Shown: positions 1 to 12,400, counted from the first letter of the stretch. The stretch: 64,000 bases of DNA from Chinchilla lanigera (GCF_000276665.1 NW_004955480.1:7278565-7342564), one strand, 5' to 3'. Translations and numbers: made by a program. Notes: generated by a model from the sequence alone, not told the origin.

Positions 1-36
1 GTGATCCATGACAAAAGCTCTTTTCAACTCAGAAAC

Positions 37-145
37 ATATACACATCTATAAATGTATGTATCATATTTATATATGTATCTATATGTGAACATATCATAT
101 ATGTATCAATAATATGCATGATATATGTGTGTATGTAGCATGTAT
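37..145. repeat. AT-rich TA/TG-type low-complexity tract
   Basis: Degenerate alternation of TATATG, TATCTA, CATATA and TGTGTG words, consistent with a decayed TA/TG microsatellite. Confidence 0.6.
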
Positions 146-199
146 TGCTGATACTTGTTTAGTCTTTGTAAACAAGGCAATTTTAAGCCAAATGTATTA

Positions 200-540
200 G
201 AACTCCCTACTTATTCACTTATTTCCATTCAGTGAAGGTGATAGAGTAGAAGTATCTCCTAGTCATTGCTCTTCCAAGAACATACAGTCTAGTTAGTGAT
301 GACTATTTAGCAAGTAATTATGTCAATATATATTCACAACTTTGTCAACTTCTAATGGGAAAGCAAAGTAAGCTATGTGAGTAGTACCTGGGATCTAATG
401 TTGAGGGCTTCTTCAAGGGCTTCTGCCTTAGTGCAACTTAACTCAAAGCTTGAAGAATGAATTTGTAGGTAAGAACAGAAAGTGTAGGAAAGGGCGAGGG
501 ATTACCACCTATGCAAAGGGCCTGTGGTAGATGATTTACA
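200..540 (+). repeat. Probable old mammalian interspersed repeat, family uncertain
   Basis: Phrases such as the one around 276-300 (CAAGAACATACAGTCTAGTTAG) and 515-530 (ATGCAAAGGGCCTGTGG) resemble a widespread, highly diverged mammalian repeat of MIR/L2 age. The similarity is recalled and low, so the boundaries are approximate. Confidence 0.35.
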
Positions 541-635
541 AAACAGTCTATGTGAAAAATGTAGAATTCATTAGGAGGAAGCTACATTTCAATTAATACC
601 ACATAACTTTAAATAGAAATATTTTGCAGTTAAAT

Positions 636-660
636 GCTCTACCTCTGAGCTATACCTCCT
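636..660 (-). repeat. ID SINE fragment (tRNA-like A-box part)
   Basis: The reverse complement reads AGGAGGTATAGCTCAGAGGT followed by AGAGC, the start of a tRNA-Ala-derived ID element. The rest of the element is missing, so it is a relic. Confidence 0.6.
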
Positions 661-809
661 AAATAGAGATATTATGAATTCATACTATTTAGTTTTAACC
701 ACAACATAGGAATATATAAGACTCCAGTAAATTTTTTGGATTGCATAAAACTGTTTAAATCTAGTTAAACAGTTAAACAACTAGCTGAACCTTTCCTATG
801 TCCTTCCCT

Positions 810-1456
810 ATGTCCCACCCCTCCATGTCAGACCAGTGTCATGAGTCCCAGAGTCATTTTGGAGGTGGGTTTTTAATCTGCAGCACTTAGTCACCTTAGT
901 GTACTGACCAGTGTAGTGCCATGGCTTTCTGCTGGAAAACGTTCTAAACCCAGCAGGATTTGGCACTGTCATCTGAGTGATCAATCTGATCAGTGCTATG
1001 GAAATCACAGCACTTTCCCTTGGAATGCCAGTTGAAAATGTTTATGAAGATTCCTTTTTAGGGTTTATGTGAATATGCTAAATAATATATTTGCATAGTC
1101 TGAGCATATAGAATTTTGTTTCTTCAAATACTCTTCCATAAATCAGGCATTGCTTCTAAGAAGGAATAGGTTTTGCTTTTGATTTTAAACGAAGCACTAC
1201 TATGTTATTATCATTTTTCTTTCTACTATTACTAGATTTGGAAAAGATGTGTTGCAAATCCTGCTCATTTCTCTGGACTCCGATGAGGACTTCCTCCTTC
1301 TGCAGGAAGCTTTTATTATCGCTCCAGAGAGCTTTCATGTGCCTGTTTTCTGGGGCCCATTAGTTGTAATCTTGATTGAAGTACTTCATCAGATCTTTTT
1401 TACTAAGTCTCTTTGGGTGTTTATAAGTTTCTCACCTTCCTTATATTGCAAATAGA
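810..1456. other. Unannotated intronic sequence
   Basis: Between the AT-rich first 800 bases and the GAAA tract I see no gene and no repeat family that I can name. Short frames on both strands have no recognisable domain. Confidence 0.5.
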
Positions 1457-1463
1457 AATAGAA

Positions 1464-1472
1464 CGAAGGAAA

Positions 1473-1525
<53 letters not shown>

Positions 1526-1653
1526 AGAAAGANNNNNNNNNNNNNNNNNNNNNNNNNNNNNNNNNNNNNNNNNNNNNNNNNNNNNNNNNNNNNNNNNNNN
1601 NNNNNNNNNNNNNNNNNNNNNNNNNNNNNNNNAGAAAGAAAGAAAGAAAGAAA

Positions 1654-1726
<73 letters not shown>

Positions 1727-1728
1727 AA
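1464..1728. repeat. (GAAA)n microsatellite interrupted by assembly gap
   Basis: Long runs of GAAA with occasional GAA interruptions lie on both sides of a 100-N gap at 1533-1632. The Lys/Glu/Arg-rich and Phe/Ser/Leu-rich frames here are low-complexity artefacts. The exact 100-N length suggests a placeholder of unknown size, so the true tract may be longer. Confidence 0.95.
1533..1632. other. Assembly gap 1 (100 N)
   Basis: Exactly 100 N inside the GAAA microsatellite; probably an unresolved repeat expansion. Confidence 0.99.
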
Positions 1729-2454
1729 ATCTTGTCAAATAGAAATAGAAATTCCTAGCACGGCAGCTGGCACTTGATAAGCCCTCAACATATCTGTTGA
1801 TGAAATGAAAGAGAAAAAGAAAGGGAAAGTCATGTTGCACCAGCTCACGCTCTTGCATTGCAGAACACAGAATGTGACTTAAGCAAGAAGATGAGTTTTT
1901 GGAGAATTAGAGAGGCAGCTTGGAAAATGGTCAGGGAGGCTGAGGTACCAGGATTTAGGAAGCTGGGAACCAGTAGAAAACCTAAGATATTAGTAGCAGC
2001 CCTGACTTCACAATTTTATTTGATTGCAGTCACTGGACTGAAGCCATTCTTTTATTCCAACTTGTTTCCTGCTATTTGAGATTCAGTAATAAAGGAAAGA
2101 ATCTGATTCTAGGATCTTCTGTTAACCCATGGCCACACTGAGACAGGAAGAGAAAAGATATGAAGAGTGTAGCCTCAAGACTCCCTCTTCCATGTGTGAC
2201 TTGGTTTACTCTCCCGTTACCCCTGCACACACTGAGTGAAAAATAACTCTCCATAAGGAAAATCAAACTGCTATTAGGCAGATGGGATCAACATGAGTAT
2301 CCAAAAAATTAAAAACATTATAAAGCCCAAACAGATAAAAAAACACACAGCGATCCACTGCAGGTGGAAAGAATTCCAAAGTAATGTAGTTGGTTTTACT
2401 CAGGGTTCCCATTGTACTAGGCTCTCAGTTGAGCCTCTTTCTCTGTTCTACAAT

Positions 2455-2535
2455 GTCCTTATATGTTAAATGTTATGAATATCCTCAGACAATGAGGAAA
2501 CTGAGGTACGCAGATGTATTGGAAAGGTTTGTCAT
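2455..2535 (-). repeat. MIR SINE fragment
   Basis: Contains a diverged core resembling ACAGATGAGGAAACTGAGG (here ACAATGAGGAAACTGAGGTA), the reverse complement of the MIR phrase for CCTCAGTTTCCTCATCTGT. Confidence 0.5.
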
Positions 2536-3989
2536 TAACATTTTATTCTGCTCTATATCCATGGGTGCTATTTGAATGTTAATATTTGCTTCTTCATCAC
2601 CTTACAAGATTATTAAGAAGATTAATAAAGAACTGTTGGCACAATATTTAGTGTTGCTTGAAAGAAAGCTTCTGGTGAATATAATTATTGTTGTGCATTT
2701 TCATAATAATGAAATATACTATTTTTATACTCCTGTATGCTTTAATTAATCTTTCCAGTCTTAGCTTATGATCAACTGATGTTGTAAAGCCGAAGACTTC
2801 GGAATAGTTATCTTTTCCTAGTATTTCTCCCAATTTAAATATAACCATATATTGGTTGTACACAGCCAATGGTTAAATATAACCACTGCATATAATATTT
2901 ATGTACAATATAATATATATTATCGCTAGACATATCAACCATTCTTTCTCATACATTGGTTTCAGTCTTAAATTTTGCTCTTGCTTTTCTCATGAAAATC
3001 ACAGCTGCAAGGCTGCAGAGATTAAATCCTGGGTCAAGGAGAGTAGAAGCCCCCTGGCAGGTAGAAAAATTCCTGTGATTTGGACTTGGGGGAGCCAACC
3101 AAGCAAACCTATATGCTAAAACATTAGCTAACACTGCCATAGAGTTAATGTCTCTGCTTTTTAGAACATAATGAGTAGCCTTCCCTGTAGTAAGAGAAAA
3201 AAAGGGACAGAAGGAAACAAAGTAATCTGGAATTTTCCCTTGATATCTTGTCACTCACCCAAATGGCTGGTGATAATTGAGCAGTGCAGACATTAGGAAG
3301 ATCAGATAGGATGTCACTTCCGTAAAAAGCTACATCTCTGACAATGGAGTGTCAGTTGTTGTCTCCAGAAACTCGGGCTCTGTGCTTTGCTGATGTCAAT
3401 GTGCTAAGCCTCAATTATCAGAAAGGACGGTGGAAAGTGAGAAAAGATGGAAGAGATACTTCATCTAGGTGAGATAGTTTAAAATTATTTCTGATGATCC
3501 CAAAATTGTCCACTAGCAAAAGAAAGATGAAAGAATGACTGGGAAGGATTACAAGCTTAAAAGAAAATGACTGATAAAAATAATTGGAAAGATTTCTGTA
3601 TACCTATGCATGAGCTCTCCTGGTTTTGTTCACTAAAACAATATGATACTCTCTGTGTCTGCATAACCAATGTTAAAAGTCTTAAAAAATACCTTTAAAG
3701 GTCAAATGTCTATGTGTATATCCTGCCTTTACTCTTCGTACCTGAACTTTCTAGTTGAACTTTGCTGCACTCTTCCTCACTGGAGGACAGCGTGCCTTTC
3801 AGCAAAGCTGGACAGTGGGTGATATGTATGTCCATACTGTAATAGGAACACAACAGTTATGCCACTAAACTCAATTCATATGCTTAAGATAGGAACACAT
3901 TTACATTTAGGAATGGATAAACTGTATTTAAATGTGATACAGTTCTACAGGAATAACAGACGTTAATACCTGCTTTTTTTCTTTTTAAC

Positions 3990-4345
3990 TAATTTTGCAC
4001 GCTTATATCTGGAAATCTGAACAGCTGTTGAAGACAACAATATGCAATATAACAACCATTGTTGAATTCCTACCGTCTTGTCTAGTGAAACTCTGTATCA
4101 TTTCTAATTTTTGTGTTTTTATCTTTTATTCCCTTTAATGGATTAATCATTCTTGCAATCTTACATCTGGTAATCTGAGCAATGTCATTGAAGATAACAA
4201 TACGTAATATAACAGCTATTGTTAATTCCTATCATTTTGTTCTGAAACCCTGTGTCATTTTTATTGTTTTTGCTTTATTTTGTTTTTGTCTATGTATTTT
4301 TCTACTGATCTTTTCTATTATTCTCTTTAAAAAAAAAAAAGAAAA
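3990..4345 (+). repeat. Unclassified retroposon 3' end with 158-bp internal tandem duplication
   Basis: Two direct copies, anchored on CTTATATCTGG at 4002 and CTTACATCTGG at 4160, each continue through GAAGA(C/T)AACAATA, a TATAAC/ATTGTT stretch and AACTCTG/CCCTGTGTCATTT. The second copy ends in CTTTAAAAAAAAAAAAG, like a poly(A) tail. The reverse complement of 17233-17499 is a third copy with the same 3' end. A shared 3' end followed by an A-rich tail suggests an L1-mobilised retroposon or an L1 3' UTR. I cannot assign a family. Confidence 0.7.
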
Positions 4346-4976
4346 TCTACTCTAGTCTGTGCCCTTTCTTCAGATTTATCTCAAGGATTCCTCACTATAG
4401 AAGCTAATAGTATAAAAAGTTTAGCCAGTAACAATATATAAATGATTACTAACAATGTAGAATGATCTAAAGTTGGTTCTATCTTGGTGATATGGACCCT
4501 AATCAATCTATCCAAAAGAGTTAACTGAGCAACTGTGGTAAAAAGGTGCACCTTTGGTGTTTTGGATGGGTCAACAGTGGAACATAACCATGGGCCCAAT
4601 CCTGATTCTTGATTAGTGTTTGATAAATGTTGGCAAGATGAAGTGAAAAATGAACTCAGAAGTTCTGTATGATCATGATGATTCTTTGTAGTAGATATTA
4701 TGTGCAAGGCACAGCCTAGAGACCGATTCACTGCTTGAACCCTTTTAAGAAAGCTGTGCCGTACAGGTTATTATTGTACTAAGAATGAGTAGACTTGTAG
4801 GTGGTGACTGAGAGAGTGCAGAGGGAAGAGGTGATAGCTGATAGACTCCTAGGCTGCCTAGACTTCCTGTGAGCCCCATGAACCTTTCTCACATTGGTTA
4901 ACTATGCATCTTTCAAAAGAGGACATTAATAGCTTTCATCATTTTTTCTTTTTTCCTTTCTTTTCTTCCTTTTTGG

Positions 4977-5050
4977 AGCAGTACTGGGTGTCAAACTCCC
5001 AGCCTGGGGTGTGTTAGGCAAGCACTCCACCCGCAGCCATATGCCCAGCC
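4977..5050 (-). repeat. ID SINE (old, diverged)
   Basis: Antisense ID signature: CAGTACTGGGTGTCAAACTC, then TTAGGCAAGCACTCCACCC and a TGCCCAGCCC end, preceded by a T-rich stretch equal to the A-tail. Divergence from the younger copies is high. Confidence 0.75.
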
Positions 5051-5179
5051 CACTTTTTATGATCTCATCAAATAGGATTCCCAGCTGTTCCCCTTATCTT
5101 CTTCCCAGATATAAGTAATCCATGGACAGTTGATAAACTCAGGTTTAACAATAGCACAGTAGATAAACACAGATAAATA

Positions 5180-6410
5180 GAGTTCAATACATATAATGAT
5201 TCATTGCCTAGTGATGGTGAGAGTTTGAGGTGGTCTAAATCCCCAGGGGTGGGATGATTGGGGAAGGTTTCCTGTAGGAAATGGCATCTGAGAAGAATTT
5301 TACTGGGGGGATATCTCTCCATATGTGTCATGGAGCTGGGTGCCTGCATTGTGCACACCCCCCCAATATTTGACAGCAGGGAGGAATTAATTCCATATGT
5401 TGCCCTCTGCCTCAAGCCGATTATCTATGAGGCTGCTGGTGAACAGGAGACCAAGAACAGCAAGGAAAACCCCTTTGGAAGTGCTCCCCCCAGAGCAGAT
5501 GTCCAGCTGCTCATTTAGATCATGAACTGTTTGTCAATACTGACAATTAGTGGGCTAAAGATTGCATTGACCACATGACAAGAATCAATATGCGCACTAC
5601 TTGTTAGTTATTTACCGCCGAGTGTATTAAAGCTGGTAGATTTCTTATAAATCCTTCAAAGCCATCCTGCTATGATCCTCTCCACAACACGCATTGACAC
5701 ATCAATAAATCCTTTTGACAAGGGTGATCTGTGAAAATCAATACCAGTTTATCAGCCATGCCATGTAGTCCTATTCTCTGACAGGCCAGCAGAGGTTTAA
5801 GATTCTTCCCCAAAGCTTGGAACCGACAAGGTTTAGGTACTGGACTTGGAGCCACTGAGCCCAGAGGTGCTGACCTTGATTAAAATGTTTTGCTCAAAGC
5901 CTTTCTGTAAATCCCATAGGAGGGGAGAGATCCATTCCACGAGGTGCAGAGATGCCACAGCCACCTTCAGGTGTGAAGCGGGGAGTTAATGTTTCAGTGT
6001 GAAGACACTTGAATTTGTACCTGACCCATCTTCACCTCCGCTCTGTCTTGAAATCTGGAGTGCGCCCTTACCAGCAGGTTTTGTCCTTCACCCTGCACTT
6101 GGTACCTGTTAGACAAGCATGCCTGATACAGTACAGCGTTTATTTTCACTTTGTGATCCCAATCAGATATCCTTGCTAGGTGAAAACACTCTCAATTCAT
6201 GATCATCTACCAAAATCATGTGCATTAGAGTAAGGGTGGTTGCTGTAAGAAAACAAACTTTGTCAATGTGTCACTTGTTCAGAGTAGTTGTTTCTGGACT
6301 GTGAATGATTTCTCTCTATGGCCCGACTCAGGCACCCAAGCGCCTTCTCTATCTCTGCCAGCTTGTAGAGTCTCAGCGGTTCTAGACAACTTTCCTGAGG
6401 AAATCATACT
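5180..6410. other. Mostly unique intronic sequence
   Basis: Contains a possible old-repeat segment near 5195-5330. The rest shows no gene, no clear SINE and no long frame with recognisable homology. It may include ancestral unique DNA. Confidence 0.5.
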
Positions 6411-6412
6411 GA

Positions 6413-6560
6413 GAAAGACAAGAAGAGGAAAAGAGAGGAGAAGAGGAAGACAGGAGAAGAGAGGAGAGAAGAGAGGAGAGGAGGGGAGAGGAGGGGAGGG
6501 GAGGAGGGAGGAGGAGGGGAGGGAAAGAGGAGGGAGGGGCGGGGAAAGGAGAGCAGGGAA
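6413..6560. repeat. Purine-rich GGAGA/GAGGGG tract
   Basis: About 150 bases of nearly pure A/G on the + strand, with many runs of three or four G. Frames across it are charged low-complexity artefacts. Confidence 0.9.
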
Positions 6561-6597
6561 GAGGAAGCAGACTTGCCCACTTTTAAAAATTCCGATC

Positions 6598-6735
6598 TTC
6601 ACTGGGTGTGGTGATGCATTCCTGTAATCCCAGCACTCCAGGAGGCTACAGAATCACATGTTTGAGGTCAGAGTGAAAACCTTGGGTTCAGTCCCCCATT
6701 CTACAACCACCAAAACAAACACAAACAAAAAAAAA
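6598..6735 (+). repeat. B1-type SINE, possibly internally deleted B1-ID dimer
   Basis: Begins like a 7SL-derived B1 (GGGTGTGGTGATGCATTCCT, then GTAATCCCAGCACTC). After about 80 bases it passes into an ID-like tail (CCTTGGGTTCAGTCCCC) and an A-rich end (CAAACACAAACAAAAAAAAA). The missing middle suggests a deletion between the two monomers. Confidence 0.75.
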
Positions 6736-7272
6736 TCTGGATCTGGAAATGGCACAGAGGCACAGAATTCTTAGGTCGTTGTTCCACTGATAACAACTTA
6801 AAACAGGGCCTCGCCATGCACGGAGAACTTGTCAATGTCACCCCTTTAGGGTCAATCTCCGTCAGTCAAGGGGACACAATTTTTGCACAGAACCAGAGCA
6901 GGAATCAGAGAGAACCCTGGGACCTGCTATGGGATGCCGTGCTAAGTGCCTGGGATACAGATAAAAAACACAATGCTCTGTGACTTCACAAAGCTGGCCA
7001 GAAGTGGCTGAAACAGTTCATATGCCCCAAACCAGCAGAGTATGTGCAGTGTCCCCTCCAACCCTTTCTATGCCCTCATATACTGACTGCTGTCATTTCT
7101 CGAAGCTTCCCTGGACCTCTGCTTTAGTATAAAAGTTGCTCATTCAAAACTATATCTTAAGTGCCCCCTTTGAAAGTTCTGTTATCCGCAGCAGTTAAGC
7201 AATTGTAAGGGATACAGAAAGATAAAAGAGTTCATAATCATCTCACATTGTCTTTCTTAAAAGAAGACAAAT

Positions 7273-7302
7273 ACACCCCCCCCACGCCCCCCCACCCCCG
7301 CA
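7273..7302 (-). repeat. C-rich tract; G-quadruplex-capable on - strand
   Basis: Runs of 8, 7 and 5 C separated by ACG and A. The reverse complement therefore has long G runs that can be partitioned into four G3+ tracts with short loops. Confidence 0.6.
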
Positions 7303-7613
7303 GGAGGCGACTGCACTGAACTTTCAGGCTCAGGTTCCACTGGTCATTAATCAAATCTGCCTGCAGCTGTATTTGTCCCAGGGCTTCCTTATGCCTTCCT
7401 TCTCTCTGACTCTGAGGAAAGCTTTGCCGAACAGCCATATCTGTATCTTGCTGAAACTAATGGAAATATATGTATCACTCTCCTGGGGAGCTCTGTCTAA
7501 AGTCATATTTGAGATCCAAAGACAAGAGTTGTTGCTGATATTTTGGCTGTAATTATAGATTCCAGAGTTTTCTAGAAGGGCCTACATGAAAAAAGAGATG
7601 CCCGACTAGAGGA

Positions 7614-7785
7614 TTGTTGGATTTTCTCTTTTTTTCACTTTCCCTTTATTCCTTTTGCTCTTTCTTCTTTCTCTGCCTCCTTCCCTCCCTCCCTTTCTAC
7701 TGCTTTTATCTCTCCTCCTTCTCTTCTTCCCCCTTTCTCTCCCCTTCCTCCTTTTCCTTGCCTTCCTCCTCGTCCTTGTCATTTG
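7614..7785. repeat. Polypyrimidine (CT-rich) tract
   Basis: Dense CTCC/CTTT/TTCC repeats with few purines; Ser/Leu/Phe-rich frames across it are compositional. Confidence 0.85.
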
Positions 7786-7989
7786 GCCTTTCTGATTCCA
7801 TACATAAAAGTGTATATTCTTTAATGGTTTTACTTTTTACCACAGAAGCTCTTTGCACATACGGAATTAGGAGAAGACAAAAGTGCTTTGGAAAAAGCCT
7901 ACCTTCCCCCTTTCTAGGTGAATTTAAATATTTAAATTCTGACAGAAAGTTCTCCATTGGCAAGAGATACATTTCCTAAGTAATCTTTA

Positions 7990-8900
7990 GTTTTGTGCTG
8001 TGTTTAGAAATCCTTAGCGATTTCTTGCGTGCCAGGGCAGACAGATGAGTGGGTATTTGGAAGGATATAGACAAACCAAGCCTGGGTGTGGGGAAGAGGC
8101 GGCGTCTCTGTGCCCTGTCTTTTAGCCTTCAGTGTCTCCAAGTGATGTACATAAGGAATACGCCGTGGGGGAGGGCTCCGGCTTCTCTCCAGCTCACTTG
8201 GTCGTGAGATCAGAGCGAAAGACCGGGTGGGTTTTCTGCAGCGTAGCAAATGAAGTAGCTCATTAGCTGTGAGCAGCCAATAATCTTCCCTGATTCCCCC
8301 ATAGCTACTATTCCTCGGGGAAATTTATGCTGGGCAAGGCTGGAATCGTGGGAAAGCCAGAGGAAAGGGGACATGTAAGACGAGGAAAGACGAGGGACGT
8401 GTACTTCACATCTGTACCGGCACCGCTCTGTCTCTGACACGCAGTCTTCCTCGTATTCTATCCCTGACTGTTGCCTGCTTTCAGCATCTTGCATTATTTC
8501 TGGCTAGAAAGATGACTTTGGATGGTATTATCCTTGATTAATTAAAGCCATATGGCTCTTAAGATAGTCTACTTGCAACTACAATAATAATAATTATAAG
8601 ACCATAACTATTTACATTTTCAAGTCATGATCGCATTGTTTTAAACTTGCAAAATACACAAGGCAAGAGTTCGCAGCCTATTCTCTAGATGGGATGGTGA
8701 AATCATGCACATATCTTGGGCTTATATTCCAGGGGTGGTAATTTAAAACAGGGCCATAGCCACAGCTCAGAGGCACCTGCCAGTGCAGACCCAGGACTGG
8801 ACTGATCCAGATGCTAAGAACTTTCAGTCTACGGTTTTTACTACCAAGGTGATTTGAAATAAAACAATTACTAACAATGTTTAATCCACAGCACTGCAAA
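7990..8900. other. Repeat-poor intronic stretch
   Basis: No SINE, LINE or LTR that I can recognise. CpG is more frequent than in flanking repeats (for example CCGTGG, CGAAAGACCG, CACCGCTC in 8160-8440). There is no long coding frame with homology. It is a candidate for ancestral unique DNA. Confidence 0.4.
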
Positions 8901-8929
8901 AGAAAAAACTCTAATAATAATTAACATGT

Positions 8930-9150
8930 GTATAGTATTTTGCTACTGACTTTTCGTGCATTAAGTCAATCTTCAAAGCAGTGCTGAAAGATTAGCACTC
9001 GTTTAGATGCGGACAAGGGGAGGTGCAGGAGCTTGGCCTTACAGGCACGCCTGTGGAGGGAAAAGCTGCACAGACAGTGCAGTCAGTGGGCTGCAGAGCC
9101 TGGGCACTGAGCTCCGTGCAACGCTTCCACTCAGCACCAGATAGCCGGAC
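8930..9150 (-). repeat. Possible MIR fragment
   Basis: A diverged order of words (ATTAAGTCAATCTTCAAAGC, then TTTAGATGCGGACAAGGGGA) resembles antisense MIR. This is a weak call. Confidence 0.35.
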
Positions 9151-10825
9151 AGCCCTAAGAGCCAAAGTCTGAGCAAGATTCTTGAAGGTCATCTGTGATG
9201 CTGAGGGTCCTAGGATCAGGTCCAGCACTCATCCATCTTCTCTTCTAAAGCCCGATGAACTCCTACAGAAAGGATTTCCAGACGCACTCCTCACTTGGCA
9301 CCCACACAAGTTTGAGTCTAGGACCTGCATGAATGCCAAAATCCAAGGGTGCCCAAGCCCTTACACACAGTGGCGTAGTATTTGGATGTGACCTAAGCAC
9401 TTCTTCCTGTGCACTTTGAATCGTCACTGGGTTACTTATTATACTTAATACAATATAAATGCAATGAAAATAATTGTTATATAGTATTGTTTGGGGGAAT
9501 AGTAAGAACAACAATTATGCATGTTCAGTACAGAAGCATTCTTTTCCAAATGTTTTTATTCCTCCATTGGTGGAATCCTGGGTGTGTGGAGGGCTGACTG
9601 ACTTTGCAAAGGGAATTGTCCTCAAAGCAGCTCTTCTGCCGTTGTTTGTCCTCTTGACAGCAAGGCTGCTTCTATGTTCTGTTTCCCACTGTCTCTTTTG
9701 AGCTGGGCATGTGGACAGCACAGAGGTGAAGAAGCCCTGAGCATTGTCCTCATGGCAGTCGCAGTCTCAAGGGGAGGGATGAATGTGGGGTCAGGTAGTT
9801 AGAAGGTACGACGTAAGTAGTTCAACAGAGGTGGGTGCATGTTCTTTAATAGAGGCTGGAGCACTGCTCCTGTGAGGCCAGGGGACAGGAAACTAACTGG
9901 GCTATGGAAACAGGGAGGAAGTAGTAGAGTATTACTTGCCACTCAGGAGCTGAAATCAAACAGATCTTGGCTGAAGTCATGGCCAGGTTGATTGGTACCT
10001 GAGAGATGTTAGGAAAGTCACCATTCTTCACTATGTCTTAGTTTCCTGTCTTGGCCAAGAAAAGGGATAAGCAGGAGAGGATTCCAGGAGAAATCTCCCT
10101 CTGAAACTGATCACGGAATACGTGTTTGGTAAATGTAATGATAATGATAATAACCATCCTGACAGCTTTATGGAGGGTGTGAGACTCATGACAAATTACA
10201 GTTGTCAGGTGGAGAAAAAGAGGTGCCTGAGAGCTGGGGGAAGAAAATTCCCACACCTGACATCGGCACACGCAAAGCCACAGGATCATGTCTCCCCCGG
10301 CACAGTGCTAACAACACCATCCCGCAATAGGCTCCACCTGCCTTTTCTCTCTGCAAGCTTTTCCACAGTCAGAGGAATCAGCTTTCAGCGCCGTAATTGC
10401 TAGCCAGGCATCTTCCCTCCCAAGGACTAAGCAGTAGTTCCCACTTGCCTCTTGAATCAGCTTGAATCAAATTGATCACGGGCTTCAAGAATCCCTCGTT
10501 CCCAACAGTCCCATCTCATATCCCCTGTCTTGCCATACCCTGGAGTTTCACCCCACATGGATCACGGAAGCTGATCCAGAGTTAGCTTCTGATCACAGAA
10601 GCTTTCCAAGACAGGGTGGACCACCACGTACTCACTGGACAGACTTTCCAAAGCACGTGTGGATACATGTGCATGTTGTGACTTTAAAGTGACAAGATAC
10701 CGTGAAGCATGGCAGTGGATAGAATTTATCTGGTTACCAGCTAATGAATTTGGGCTACATAAACTCTTACTGATACAGAGGTGGGTTGGTTGGCCTCCCT
10801 AGCACTTTAGAATGTTGGAGGGCAG

Positions 10826-11150
10826 TGTTATAGACTTAATGTGTCCCTCAAAATTCCTATGGCCCCCAGTGTGCATGGCATCTGGAGATGGAGTCTTTGG
10901 GGAATAATGAGGATTGGATGTCAACAGGAGACCCCTCTTTACCATATGCAGAGAAAAGATGACAATTTATAAACCAGGAAGAAGGCGCATACCAGAGCAA
11001 GATCATGCTGGCACACTAATTTTGGCTGGTACACTCATTTTGGACTTCCAACCTCCTAAATTGTAAGAAAATGTTTCTGTTGCAGGAGTCAGAATACTAC
11101 CAAGTCCGCAGTATTTTGTTATGGCAGCCTGAACTGACATATATGAAGTT
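10826..11150 (+). repeat. ERVL-MaLR solo LTR (MLT1-like)
   Basis: Starts with ATAGACTTAATGTGTCCCTC, AAAATTCCTATG and continues with CATCTGGAGATGGAGTCTTT. It ends with CTTCCAACCTCCTAAATTGT, AAGAAAATGTTTCTGTT and TTGTTATGGCAGCC, the order of the MLT1 LTR. No internal retroviral coding sequence is attached. High divergence shows it is old. Confidence 0.85.
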
Positions 11151-12040
11151 CTATTCTAAGCAAAGAAAAAAAAAAAAAAAAGAAAAAGGAACAGCAGTTA
11201 AATGACATCCAGTAAGAAAAATCAGTCCAAAACCTTCCCAGGTGTGCTCTCCAATGGCAAGAGAGCTGAGCAGAGGCTTCTGTCATTCCCCTGAAGCCTC
11301 CAGAATGCCACAGTCCTCACTGATCCCTGTTGCCTCCTGCTGCATTGACTGCACATGTGGAGCTGAGCCTGCGTGCTCTCTGCAGGGAACACGCAGTCAT
11401 TAGAATTCTGCATTTCAGCTTTAGAGTCATCCGTTCTTTGTTGGGAACAAACCTCAGCTGAAGATAAACCACTGCCTGGATTGCATGAATCAAATGCAGT
11501 GGAGTAGCTTTCGTGTATTCATAACCACCCAGTAAATCTGGGGGAACAGTGACGAACAGAAGGCGACTTCAGGGAATGAATTCTTTTCACTAGCCATTTT
11601 ATATTTGTGTCCGTGTGGTCAGGGTCCCTTGCAAATATCTGTTTATTTCTGTATTTTTCTCTTTGTTCACCTTCTTTTTTGCTCTCTCCATGTTTCTAAA
11701 TGCCTGTACATTTATATATTACATATATAAAATATAATTGCATAAAATGTGTATCTTTATATCTCCTCAGTTTACACATTTGAATGATCAGTTAAGAAAA
11801 CTTTCTTCAAAGTACAGTCAATAATCATACTCTAAGTGAGCTCAGTCAAGGGATAAAATTAGTTTTCAGTCTTTAGAAATCTGTTTGATTCCTGCAGTAT
11901 CCTCAGCAATTCTTAAAGATAAACATATAGCCCCTTTATTCTCAAAAGCTGGTTGAGTTGAAAGCTCAATTACAATGGCATTACATATTGTGTATCATAT
12001 ACAATATATAATGTACTTACTGTACTAAAATCAACTGTAT

Positions 12041-12400
12041 TTGCACTTTTTCTGTCACTGTCATGAAATAACCGAGGCTGGTAACAAATGTAAAGTTGTG
12101 TGTAGCTCATAGCTTTTAGGTGCTGGTTCTGGTGAGAACACCTTACCATGTCACCTCATGGCAGGTGGCAGCACAATGACAGAAGTACATGTATGAGTAC
12201 ACGAAGGCAGGAAGCCAGAGCAGGAGTGGGGTCCCAAAGGTCTACCTCAATCTCTTCTGAGTGCAGTGCCCACAGTGACCTAAGCACACCCCCCGCTGAG
12301 CCCCATCTCTCAAGGGTCCCCTTGTTCCTTATATCTCCACACAAAGGACCAAGTTTGCAACAGGGGAACCTTTTGAGGACACACTCAAACCCTGTGCAAC
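12041..12400 (-). repeat. ERVL-MaLR solo LTR (antisense)
   Basis: Antisense MaLR order: CACTGTCATGAAATAACCGA, GGCTGG, a TAGCTCATAGCTTTTAGG stretch, the ATGGCAGGTGGCAGCA region and a CACTCAAACCCTGTG end. No retroviral gene is attached. Confidence 0.65.

Noticed and set aside
1413..1858. Long Lys/Glu/Arg- or Phe/Ser/Leu-rich frames on both strands
   Set aside because: They are the translation of the GAAA microsatellite through an assembly gap; no non-repeat coding sequence flanks them.
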